A stretch of 64,000 bases of DNA from Halicephalobus mephisto (lineage: Eukaryota > Nematoda > Chromadorea > Rhabditida > Panagrolaimidae), in contig SWDT01000001.1 of NCBI GenBank assembly GCA_009193035.1, positions 248,001 to 312,000 of the forward strand, in the 5' to 3' direction. Positions 12,808 through 23,853 of this stretch are shown one piece after another. Positions within the stretch are counted from its first letter, which is position 1, and each line of letters starts with the position of its first letter. A program made the translations under genes and the position numbers. Below the pieces are notes generated by a model that searched no databases, was not told the DNA's origin, and was given only the letters and a program-made list of their open reading frames with translations.

Positions 12808-15800
12808 CTAATTTTGTTGCTCAGACCTCAGTCGTGATCCCTCATTGTGAGTATCATTGAATGATATTGAAGTTTTTAAAATCAGCATATCTGCGAAGTC
12901 TGCATCCGTAAGAAAGTGATTTGCGACGTAGCGTAGTTGAAGTGGGGAAGCAGCAGCAACCAACTGCAAAACGACTTTCGCATATTGAGCAAGTTTAGGG
13001 AGATTCTGAGCTTTACTCCAGAATTCCACGACACTCCTAAAACGGTAATGATTATTTATGAAGATGTGCATTAGCTCTCACCGTCCTTCTTGGGGAGCGA
13101 GCTTAATGTTCAAGTAGTTGTCGAGCTCGTCTTGGGCCATTCCTTGATCTTCTAGCTTACTCAAAAAGTTTTGTCGCTTTCGTTGTGGTTCGTAATCTAA
13201 AGTAAGCTTAATAGCAGGATTTCAAGAATATCTACTCACCATCGCCTTGATCATTTTTGGGTTCACTGACTTTCTTCAATCCAGCAAAGTTCCGAATTCT
13301 TGAATAAGTAACTAGTCTACAAAAGTAAAATACTCAAACATGAATCGAAGAAGAAAGACCCACCTTTCAGCATCAGAGCAAATTATAGGTAGTTTTCTCA
13401 TAATAGGATTGAGAGCAGTAGCGATCATGTGGTCGATAGTTATGTTCTCATGAGCCCAAGTTTTCAAGCGATCTCCCACATTCCTTCTGAGGTCCTTCAT
13501 CCATGTGTCCTTATTCTTGCATGCAGGGGTTAAATTGAAGTCATCTGCGTCATCGATCTGGAGTATCGGTTCGTCGTCGATGGATTTCTGATGCCGAAGT
13601 GATCTCCTACGAGGACGTTCTGACAAACTCATAGGATGATCTTTCAACTCCTGAGAATCGTTGTCGTCATCTACGGTGGCACATTCATGGATCAAAGCAT
13701 GCCATTCCGGAAGAATTGTATGGAAATGGGGATCTTCATCAGAGTCAAACGTCTGAGCAACTTCAAAAAATGGTTCTAGAAAACCTTCCAGACTATGAGC
13801 AACAGTTTTATCCGTGGACTCTAATCCTTCAACAATGCCTACAATTGATGATTATTTAATTGGTCATTCTCACAAAACCAACCATTTAACCCTCTTCCAA
13901 GCAAATGTTGCTTTAACAACTCGAAACGAAGTCGTATTTGCTTCAATAATCTGTACAGATCCAAGGCATCGAGAATTATAATATTCCCCGTTTTGTCATC
14001 AACGACGTTTCCGTGGAACGGCACAATACCTTTTGTTGACCCATTATTGCTAAATTCTAATTCGCTGACAGAATTCATCGCGGTTTGATAAGCTTTTGCA
14101 ATTTTACTGATTTCAGCAATGTTGACTGATTCGTTGATGGAAGTAATTAGAATCTAAACATATGTCGTTGATACAGTATTGAACGAAAGTATTAGGAATT
14201 TCTTATTTTTTGAATTATTTTGCAATAACATAATTATCTGTTATTTAAATGCGATTATTATGTAGCTACCATCAATTACCCCAACAACAGCCAATTTCAT
14301 CTGCATTAAAACACTTTTACAGGAAGAGACGCGAAGTTTAATTTTTGGCGCGACGAAAGTACTACACTTTTCTCTTTTCATATTTGTTTCTCAAGTAATT
14401 TTTACTTTTTGTTTCTCTTTTAGTTGGTAATTTTAGTTATGGTTAGTCGTGTGTACTATTTACTAAATTTCAAGAGAAAAGTTGTTAAAACTGTATACAT
14501 AGATAAGAAGTATGCTTTTTCTAGAATCTACTATTTCAAAGTGGACAAATATTTTTAAAACGAGAACTTTAGGTCGTTGTAAGAAATCAGGAAGATTTCG
14601 AAATTCATTGATGATCGAATAAAGATGACCTTTAGAACTGACTCGTTGTCAGTTTCATACATCAAGAATGTGGTTCTCGATGAAAACAATGACTCTGTTA
14701 ATGTCCGTACAATAAAGCGTTGAATGGAGGAAGTTGATCTTCATGTTCATCATAAAATTAGGAAACTATTCGTCTCTTTGAAGAACCAAAGAATGGGGTG
14801 ATTAGGTTTGGGGAATATTATTTCCCAGAAGGGTTTTTTAACACGAATAGAATAAGTTGCTGGTGAGATAATTTGTAATAACTATGTAATATTCGCATTT
14901 AAGTAACATAATTAAGTAATTGCAAAATTATTTTTAAAAACTTGCAATTCTTTTGTTCGGCATTGTGTAAATTTGTGAAAATAAACAAACCTCATTAATG
15001 GCAAAAACTACGTTCTCCACATATTTCATGTTAGGAGGCAACTTTGGTCGGTCTTTTGGAGTCATGGTGTCATCCAACGTCACAAAAATCTGGGAAGCAT
15101 CACCAAAACCGTATTTATTGGCTACATCGATTAAAAGGGCTCCCAGATCTGTTTCGCTTTCCTTGACGCTAAAATTCACCATGATTGTTTTATTATCGAC
15201 ACCACTCACGTGAGGCATATTCTCTCATATTCCCAGGATTCATCGATGAAGCTCGTCCAAACCGTCATCATCTGACGTTCAGCATATCTGAGTCCCTGAC
15301 AAATAAGCACAATGCCGCTTTTCTTCGAAGATTGGAAATGAGCTCGTAATTTATCTCTTACTACATTGCTCTGTTCCTTGATGAACTAGAAAGTAGAAAG
15401 CTGATGATGAGACAACAACAAAGATCAAACCTTGGTAACAACGTGTTCTCTCGGAAGAAGTTCAGCGAACGACTTGTAAGCTGTATTATGATGAGAAGGA
15501 AACAGTCTTTGAGCAGTGTGGAATGTCTCTTCCAGCAATCTCGTGAATGATGGCTTCTAAAACGAGTTCTGTAATTGAATAAGGGGAATAAAAAGACCGA
15601 CATTGACTACACTTGGAAGTTCGAATGAACTGACACAATACTGCGCGACAATCTTAAGCATTCTTTGTTTTTCTGCTTCTATAGTGCTCGGAGGATGGAG
15701 GTTTAAAAGATCTGAGCAATTGTTAGAACCCATCTGGTGTCCTGCTGACGACGCAATAGGCTGAGGGGGTCCTGGAGTTGAAGGAACATCTAAGGATAGA

Positions 15801-18800
15801 CTTCCACAAGACATCAATCCAGGAGGGGCAGATTCTGTCGATGATGAAGAAGCCTGGAGGGAAATGCTGCCGACTGAAGATAGATTGGATATCTGTGTCT
15901 GAAGTGGACGGCATCCAGACTGATTGTTTGAGGACGTGATAGATGGTGTATCAACTGATTTGGACGCTCCTATGCAATGAAGTAAAGGATTCGATAGCGG
16001 TGACTCGTAAAATGACATTGATTAGTATTTGGCAAATTTTAACACACGGAGACCCGGTCGTAAGATTTTCCCTGAATTCCTAAATTCCATCTTTTTGTGT
16101 TCAACGCCTAACTGATTAATCTTAAAAATTCTTCCACTGTTGATCTTAGAATTGTATCTATTATATTTGCATCAACTTTGATGACAATTGATTGATTTTG
16201 TCAATTTTCAAAAATCAAATAAGGGTGTCAACTCAGCATCATTAGATTACATAATCGACATTGATTAATAGCACATCAAGGGTTCGAGTCTTAAACACTA
16301 CGTTATATATCGTCTAATACAAACAATGCTGGGGAAGTCATAGGAAATACAGTTCACATATTATGTGACAGAGAGGCATTTCGTAGTGGATATATTAATG
16401 TCTCTCCAAATATCTTACTAGTTATGGTCATTTTAGAACTCTATACTAAAAAACTATTCAATTTTCCCTATCTGAAACCCAAATGAATCCTAGAATGTTA
16501 TAACTGTTCGATTCAGCATCCCAAATTATATAATATGCCAAATATCTTACGACTGACTCTCTGAGTGCTTACTGAGATTGCTATAAAATAAATACTTATC
16601 TTGCCGTTGTCAGGTGATTGGCCGTGATAGGATTCAAAAGAACTTTGGGCGTTAAACGAATCATTGATCGTATCAGTGGATGAACCAGCAATGGAACGAT
16701 AACTCGCTCCCAGTGGACATCTGTGCCTGGTCATATTACCCGTTCCACCGCCTGTGTCAGTGTAAAGAACCTTGCAAGCATAGCAAGCCACGAAAGGCAA
16801 TCGTTGTCCTGTTGCATTGTCCATGACCTAAAACAGCGTTGTATAACCGAAAACTAATGTAACATACCTGTCCAAACAAGTTCCAAACATCGGATCTTCC
16901 CCGTTTCTTGACCAATCGGAATCTCCCCTTCCCCATCCGGATATCGTCTTGAATGACGGATTTCCTGGGGACGTCCGATCCTCTAAACGGAGGTTCAGAA
17001 CTCGTGCTGGCTGTGGATTCAGTCGAGTGGACGTTGCGGGATTCGGCGAATTTCGCCATATCAAAGCTGTGTGGTTTACGATCCGTGATTGAGTGATTTG
17101 GTGTTGATGCGGAAACAGAAGAAACGGTTGCAGCAGCAGCTGCCCTGTATTCATCAGTGCTTGCTGTCAGGTCGACAGAATGTGATTGTACCTTGAAAAA
17201 AGCAAATCATTAGCTCCAATTTACTGATAAGAGGAAATATAAAGAACATACTAGATTGGGAAAGCTGAGACCCGCCAACGAACCGTGAGTCAAATTCAGC
17301 AATTGATTTGCAAGGAGATCACTCGACTTTGTCCAATGTAAAAGGTTTTCCGCAGGAGTTACTAAAATTTCAGAATTAATAAAAATTAAATGAGGACACC
17401 AATATTAATGAAAATTTATAATAGCTGACGAACAAAGTAGCTACTTGTGCCGACTTTCGCTTTTAATGGACCAAAAATATTCCCTCTAATAGTATTAAGG
17501 TCGGCCCCGCATGCGCATTATATTAGCTTTTGGCTTTTTGCTTGACAGCTGAATTTCGGTAGTCCAGCTGGTGCCAACTCCTTAGGCTTACCACAGTCTG
17601 TTAACATAATGCTTTGGGAAACCCTCAGAATGGACCAAAAACACAAATAATTAATCGACGCACAGTTGTCATTACAAATTATGATAAATTCTAGAAACAT
17701 TCGTGTATAGACTTGACGAAAACCTACGTGATTCTTGCTTTATCTGTCGTTGTTGCATCAAAAACTGAAGAGCCGCTTCACCTAGAGGATTGATGTTACC
17801 CAAGGGCAGTGGGACGGGAGCAGCCATTGGGGGTTGACCTGGGAAATGCCCACCGGAACCAAGGGACAAAGTATTCATAGCCGCTTTTCCATATCCATTA
17901 TCATCATCGAAACTACTGCTATGACTGATAGGTAGATTATGATTTGGAACAGTCAATGAATTTAAAGTGGATTCTGTAGAACTCTGACTCGTAACTGAAG
18001 GTAAGTGATCATCATCCTCGATTGCTTGAGTCTTCCGGAGAGTTGCTCGACCCATCCTCTCCAATCTCGACATTCCTTGAGATTGGTCCTGTGGCATCAA
18101 GCCGAGGACGTTGGGCAACGCCACGCCAGAAGACGTGGCGGAGATGTGAGTTAGTTGCTTATCGTCGACGTCTTTCTTCTTGCCAAGATGAACACGAGCG
18201 GAATGGAGTGGTTGGAGAAAAGACAGGTCGGCAGTGGATATTGTTGAGGTCGTCGTCGTCGCCGGAGACTGTTGCGACTCTTCAGATGCCGCGACGACGG
18301 CGGCGGAAACACCAGAACTCTCGCACGACAGAGTCGTAGCGCGAGTCTGGGAAGAAGCCGTCTCGAACACGGATTCCTATAACATTGCAATATTATTTGC
18401 AGGTAGATTTTCACGAACAAATGCTTAAAGGTCTCGTATACGTGGATGAAATTTAAATGAATGAAAGTCTAAGCTAAAGCAATACTCCTGATTTTCATTG
18501 ACGTATGAAAAGCCCGATGTTCACAATCACCTGGCAATTTCTGGAATGCAAAATGTGCTCAAGTAATGCGTTTAATTCGGTTACGTGGGAATTCATTACA
18601 ACCATTGAAATGCAAATCAAAGAAATTACATCTGATAAATACTTTTTTTTAAAGAGTAAACAAAATAGATATGTGAAGTTTGTTCGAGGTCAAATTAGAG
18701 TAAAAAACAGCAACAAAAATGACGTTATTTAATCAATTAAAGTGGTTTCGATCAACGAATACCGAAAAGAAGCGTCAAGAAAATAAGAACAACCAAAACT

Positions 18801-18982
18801 GCGCAGAAAATGAGCCTATAATTTGAAATGCATCAGTAGAAAAATTCGTGATTGATAAAAAGTTACAAACGAATAGAGATCAATCTATCATGATTTTGAA
18901 AGGAAGTGCTTACCGAAGCCTTAGGGTTGTTATCCTCTAGAGAAAACATTTTCATAGACGGATTTAGCAGGGAAAGTTCCAT
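12808..18982 (-). CDS. BED zinc-finger protein derived from a hAT transposase (domesticated)
   Basis: About 14 exons. The first is 18914-18982 (MELSLLNPSMKMF), then 17728-18376, 17252-17361, 16868-17191, one starting at 16827, one ending at 15602, then 15431-15556, 15210-15385, 14991-15168, 13883-14153, 13364-13838 and three small ones ending at 12808. The exon junction around 16.0-16.6 kb is uncertain. The N-terminus is Ser/Thr/Gln-rich. A BED-type finger follows (VWNLFGQ ... ACYACKVLYTD ... GNMTRHRC). Downstream is a hAT RNase-H-like region (LFPSHHNTAYKSF, VWTSFIDESWEYERICLT) and a hAT C-terminal region (EFWSKAQNLPKLAQYA ... ASPLQLRYVANHFLTD). Where active hAT proteins carry the first catalytic Asp, this has LICQGLRY. 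With many introns and no flanking TIRs, this looks like a host gene, probably a nuclear DNA-binding regulator comparable to DREF/ZBED proteins. Confidence 0.75.
14174..14967 (+). mobile_element. Non-autonomous Tc1/mariner-like element inside an intron
   Basis: The element is flanked by TA on both sides (14172-14173 and 14968-14969). It has imperfect terminal inverted repeats of roughly 100 bp: the left end CAGTATTGAACGAAAGTATT pairs with the complement of the right end, and both arms contain TTTTGCAAT. Its inner part is nearly identical, in opposite orientation, to 39.2-39.6 kb, and a more diverged partial copy lies at 44.7 kb. It fills almost all of an 837-nt intron of the BED/hAT gene. Confidence 0.75.
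14560..14830 (+). pseudogene. Broken Tc1-like transposase N-terminal fragment
   Basis: Reading one plus frame through this piece gives DDRIKM, then VNVRTIKR, a stop, MEEVDLHVHH, VSLKNQRMG and another stop. The order DDR, V-RT-KR, EVDLH and SLKNQ is that of the paired-like DNA-binding N-terminal domain of Tc1-type transposases. In-frame stops are present and the DDE catalytic half is missing, so it cannot encode an active enzyme. The family is inferred from short motifs. Confidence 0.55.
16070..16515 (+). repeat. 0.45-kb dispersed repeat, copy 1 (intronic, possible SINE)
   Basis: It matches 42297-42755 over its whole length in the same orientation, with few substitutions and small indels (about 95% by eye). 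It has no terminal inverted repeats. Within it lies GGGTTCGAGTC, which resembles a pol III B box, preceded about 50 nt upstream by CAACTCAGCATC, loosely A-box-like. It sits in an intron of the BED/hAT gene, antisense to that gene. It may be a tRNA-derived SINE, but the T-arm pairing is poor. Confidence 0.7.
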
Positions 18983-21900
18983 CTTAATGTGATCAAGGAA
19001 TCAGCGGAATAGGGATTGTGAAGTAGACGGAAAAGAAACAGATAAGTAGAACAGCATGAAACAGCAGAAAGCTATTTTGATAAGGTCTGTACAGATAGCC
19101 CTAAGCAAACGTCACAACGGAGTTCAACTGACTGAAATGGCTTGTTGACGAACTCCAGTCCCTCAAGTGCTGGTTTTCTTTTATCAAGAAAAAAGATGAA
19201 AATCGAACTGATTGTCTTTTTCACCTCTTATTTGATTCAAAGTCATCACCAATAAAGCATGCGTACATTGTAAGCCAGTGAAATATTAATAAAATGATGG
19301 TACCACACCTTTAACGTGCCAAGAATCTTTGATGTTTAAAATGGCATATAGAATCTAGTTCCTGATTTTGCAATTCATATATCATAGATGCAAAGAAAAT
19401 AAACTTTAAAGACTATTTGAAAAGATTTCGACAGATGGAAAATAAGTAGACGATAACACAACGAGGGTTGATATCCCAATAAATGTGGTGCACAATTTGG
19501 TGAATAATATGATTGAATTAGTCGTGGGTAATTACGAATTCGTATTTTATTTCTGAAGGGAACTCTCAGACATGTAAATAAAGGTGGGAATTAGAGTAAA
19601 TGAAAATTAAATTAAAAATAAGACGCAAACTTCGATGCTAATGAACATGGTTTCATTTCGGTTAATTCTAAAAATTAATAAAGAAAAAGTAACTACAAAA
19701 CACTGAAAATGGGTATGTACAGAAATCTCGATGGACCTTTGTCCATAAAGGTAAAAAACATGAACAAAAATCGAAATCTTTGTGTTAAGTCAGATTGAAA
19801 AAGACTAGCTTAACATTAAGAGTTAATCCTGAAGGGCTAAGACCAAGGAGATATGAAGTTAAGTAGTAAATCAATAAACAGATTAATTCTCTGGAAAGCA
19901 GACAATTCCGTGTCGTCTACAGATCATAAATTCATTTATAAATTATGTCATTAATTTAGATCAAGTGGTTGACACAGACTAATTTTCTAAAATTATTATT
20001 AATGATTCCAATGGGATTAATGAACGCAAAGCCTTTCGAAGAGAGCAAAAACAAAAAACTTTGACATTGAAGGAATAATAAACGAGAATAATAAAATTTC
20101 AAAGCAAAAATGCTAGATTTTTAGAATTTATCATAGGTGAATTCAATTGTCGCTTAGCCATGTGATTATTATTCATAGCAAATAGCATAATGGATAAGGA
20201 TTAAGACGTTTAAAAAAATGTGACTTGAAGTTTACAAAGTAAAGACCCGAATGGTTTCTATTTCTTTGTTTTACTTTCGACCTGAATCACTAAAACTGTT
20301 TTCTACATTCCTGGCAGACTCTGGATTTGCAACTTTCTTCTGGCGTAGGGCTTCTTGTCATCACAGTGCTTTGGGATTTCGTCGCTAAGCAGAAGAACAA
20401 AATATTTGAATACCATTCAAAGAAAAGATGAACTTCGTCTTTTTAAATGGCAAAGACCAATCTTCATATCCAGTAGGGGTTTCTCGCATTACGTATGAGT
20501 CTGACGAAAAATAAATTGTCTACTGAAACAGACATGAAGATCTGCCAGATACAAGGGATTATGAATGTGTAAATGGTTTATAAGTACAGTGAAACCTCGC
20601 TAAAAACACCCTCAATAAGAGCAAATTTTCTTTAAAGACAACTCGGTTCCGACCCCTACTGTGGATTTTCCCCTAGTAAACCCCTCGGTAAAGGCAACTC
20701 TTCTGTAAAAACAACATTTCTGCCGTCCCCTTCGGGTTGTTTTTAGCGAGGTTTCACTGTATTTCAAACATATGTAACGTGCACGGAAGTCATTTTTAAA
20801 ACTACGAAAATTTAGTTTAAAATATGAATTCAAAATACACTAAACACTATGCTTGGCTTCCATTTACTCATGTAGCAAATCGTAGATCTGGAAAAAACTT
20901 TTTGCATGAACAACTTTGCCCTACGATTTTTCCCGACATTCAAGACTAAAATGATGTTGTTTGAAATGAAGCAGGGAATGAATCAAATTTGCTTATATAT
21001 ATTTTTTCAGTTCTGGAGTATTGCAGCATTGTGGGCGTTTTGCCGGAGGACAAACGAAAATGAAAACTTTCTAAACTCCACATTCCAGAACAAACTTTCA
21101 AGTCTAACGAACCTTTAGTATCTCCGACAAGATCACTTAGTGTTATGATGTCAAAAAGTCAAACTTATTCACCAGGCTCCCCAGAGTCCATTTGTCACCT
21201 TTAATGACGTTTTCAAAAGAATATTTAATTTTGGATAAAACAAGATAAATTCTGAAACGGAACAGTGTATCTCATCGTAAATAAGAACTTAATTATTCCC
21301 TCCATGAAACAGTGAATTAAATAACGATATTCGAGACAAAAACCGAGTTGAAGGAATTCCTACCATTGTTTTAAATTTTAGAAACAAGTTAGTTAAAAAC
21401 AGTTGCTATTAAAGCTTAGGATTATTAAAAGCACAGAAATGGCAAATAGCACCTTTTACCTTCATGAACATTATTACAAAGGATACAAAGCCAGTGGGAA
21501 CAATAAATTGCGTGACTAAGAAAGGATTATTAAATGACACCAGTAGCCAGTAAAAAACTTACGTCTGAAAAGGTAGAAAAAGACACTTAATTTCCTAACT
21601 GGATTTGTGTGGAGGGAACGCAATGGTAATGCTTCAAAAAGTAATACGAAATAAATGTTACTATTAAGGTATTACGAAACAATTGACCCGGTGACGAAAA
21701 TGTTTTTTATAAATGTCAAAAAACTTACAGTAAATGAAAAAAGAAAAATTAGCCACAAGAGTCAATTTCTCAAGAGTATGTACCGTTTCATTGGTGCGAT
21801 TCGAAATTCAAGTACTCCATTAAGAAAGCAAACAATTGGATGGATTCATTAGCTCAGGAAAGAAAGAAGTAAATCAACAAGTGTGATGCATTCGACCCGG

Positions 21901-23853
21901 GTGAATCGAAAAAGATTGCAAAGGGGAGAAACGAGGTGAGCGTCTTCGGGAGAAACTTGTTTTCAGAATGCCCGAGTTGGGTTCTGTGATCAATGATGGC
22001 CAAAGTATTGAAAAAACGGTCCCGTGGAGCGCGCTCGGGTCGATCGAGCACTTGAGCAAGTTGTTTTAATTCATTTTCACGTTTTTTTCGACCCATGATC
22101 GATTTACGTTCGGTTTAATACAAGTGCAACCAGAATCATTATCTAGTATAACACGGCTCAAAGTAAGTGGATTAATTAGTTGGTTATATCCTAACAGGAA
22201 GTAAAATTAATGAAAGGTAAACATTGCTGCAAAAAAGCAGAGAATCCAGATTCAGACATTTATTTCCCACGTCGTTGAAAACTATGTGCTATACTGCTTA
22301 CGGCTCTACTTGCGTGATGTGGCTCAATTGCAAGTAAAAGCAATGAGACGACGGCGAACAAGCTCGTATTCAAATTCTATGGTTTCTACGAAATTTTTTT
22401 AAAGACCAAAAAATAGACTTTTAATCTTAAATAACATAAATAATCCTAAAAGCACTTTTTACAGTTTGAATATTAGGGAAATATATGCCAGAAAACCGGA
22501 GGTATACGATGGAGACTAAACAGTAATCCAGGAAGAAATATCCCTGAAATAAGCATGACTGGTAAGTGAGTGCAGTAAAGGGTTCAATTTTATCTCGAAA
22601 TTACATCATTCGAAATTCGCATCGAAAGTACTCCATCCAGAATTTCGAAAATTACTTTATTAAAAATAATAGTGAATTAAAAAGGTAGTTTGGAAATTTA
22701 GAAGATATTTTTTGAAGACCAATAGGAGAAGATGAAATCGGAAAGTGGCAAATTTTCAAGTCAACCCGCATGTTGCCGTTTGAGTCAAAAAGGCCAGAGG
22801 GCACGTGCTGTTCAAGCATGCTTTCTCTATTTCTCTCCGGAAAAAGCGTGGTACCCCCTTCGGCCAGCTTTCTGTTTTCCGTTTGCTCAGAGACAAGCGT
22901 CAATGAGAGAACAGTTTTTCTTTTGCCATTCAGGGCACTGCCGTTTTCACTAGTAATGTTCCATGAAAAAAAGCAAAAAAAGAATAACATGGAAATTTCA
23001 CCTACATATCCATTACTATGAAAAAATGGAAATATTTCGAAAATTTAACTGATTTTATTCGATTTTTTAATTTAATTATAACAAAGAATTTCAACTTTTC
23101 ATTCACCTAACAAAAACGGCATTTTTGGAGAAAAAATGAAAAAAATATTTTTACGCCAATGTAACTCCAAAAAATAAAGTGCCAAATTAATTCCAGTCTT
23201 TCCGTCAGGAACTGATCAAAAATTGTCCGACATACCCGGAAAACATTAAAAACGGTTTAACAGCAGGATACATCATAGATAGGGATGCAAATCCACAACT
23301 AAAACGGAAACGGGCGTTTCACTTGATCAACGAAAGTGATAAGTGTCATTTCTTAGAATGAACCACTTCCGATCAGATCAAGAAAAAATTCGGCTATAAA
23401 CCAAGAGTAGTTTTATGATCATAAACAAGTTCGATTTTTTAAATTAATCAGACCCGAAATTCAATAATGCAAAATTCAAAAAATAACAATGAGAAATATT
23501 TTTTTTAAAAAATTGCATTTTGTAAAATTCTCAAATGATGAGTAATTTTTAAAATACGAGCCTTTTTGTGCAAATAAGTCAATTTAAAATTTCTTATGTT
23601 TCTATTTTTCAGGATAAAGCCACATACAAAAATTTGCAAGCTTTCATCCGACAATGACGCAAAGGTTTAAATTTAAAACCGAACAGAAATTGCAAATGCA
23701 AACACGGTGCTTTTCAGAACTTCCAAACTGGCGTCAGTTTCAACCTTCTACTTCAGCTGAAAAATACATGAATAAAAAAAGCACATTTTCAATTCTTCGA
23801 GAAAAATAAGATTCAGAAAGATGTTCTGATACAGATATCAACCCGTTTATTTT
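18983..23853. other. Long gene-poor intergenic region
   Basis: Nearly 4.9 kb between the start of the BED/hAT gene and the 3' end of the CLIP-like gene. Apart from the MITE at 20.6 kb I see no supported gene. The minus-strand open frame 21854-22096, starting MGRKKRENELKQLAQVL, has a good ATG and locally higher GC. I cannot find a donor or further exons that would make it a gene. The region just upstream of 18982 presumably contains the BED/hAT promoter. Confidence 0.45.
20587..20759. mobile_element. pogo/Tigger-like MITE, copy 1
   Basis: A 173-bp palindrome-ended element with TA on both sides (20585-20586 and 20760-20761). The left end CAGTGAAACCTCGCTAAAAA is matched by its exact complement at the right end. 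The CAGT...ACTG termini and TA target site are those of Tc1/mariner-superfamily (pogo-like) elements. Near-identical copies occur at 28.9, 36.2 and 36.4 kb. There is no coding capacity. Confidence 0.9.

Noticed and set aside
16279..16300. tRNA gene suggested by GGGTTCGAGTC
   Set aside because: The T-arm pairs poorly and no acceptor stem closes; the motif belongs to a dispersed repeat.
21854..22096. Minus-strand frame beginning MGRKKRENELKQLAQVL
   Set aside because: It has a good ATG and higher GC, but no convincing donor, partner exon or motif. It could be an orphan first exon; support is too thin.
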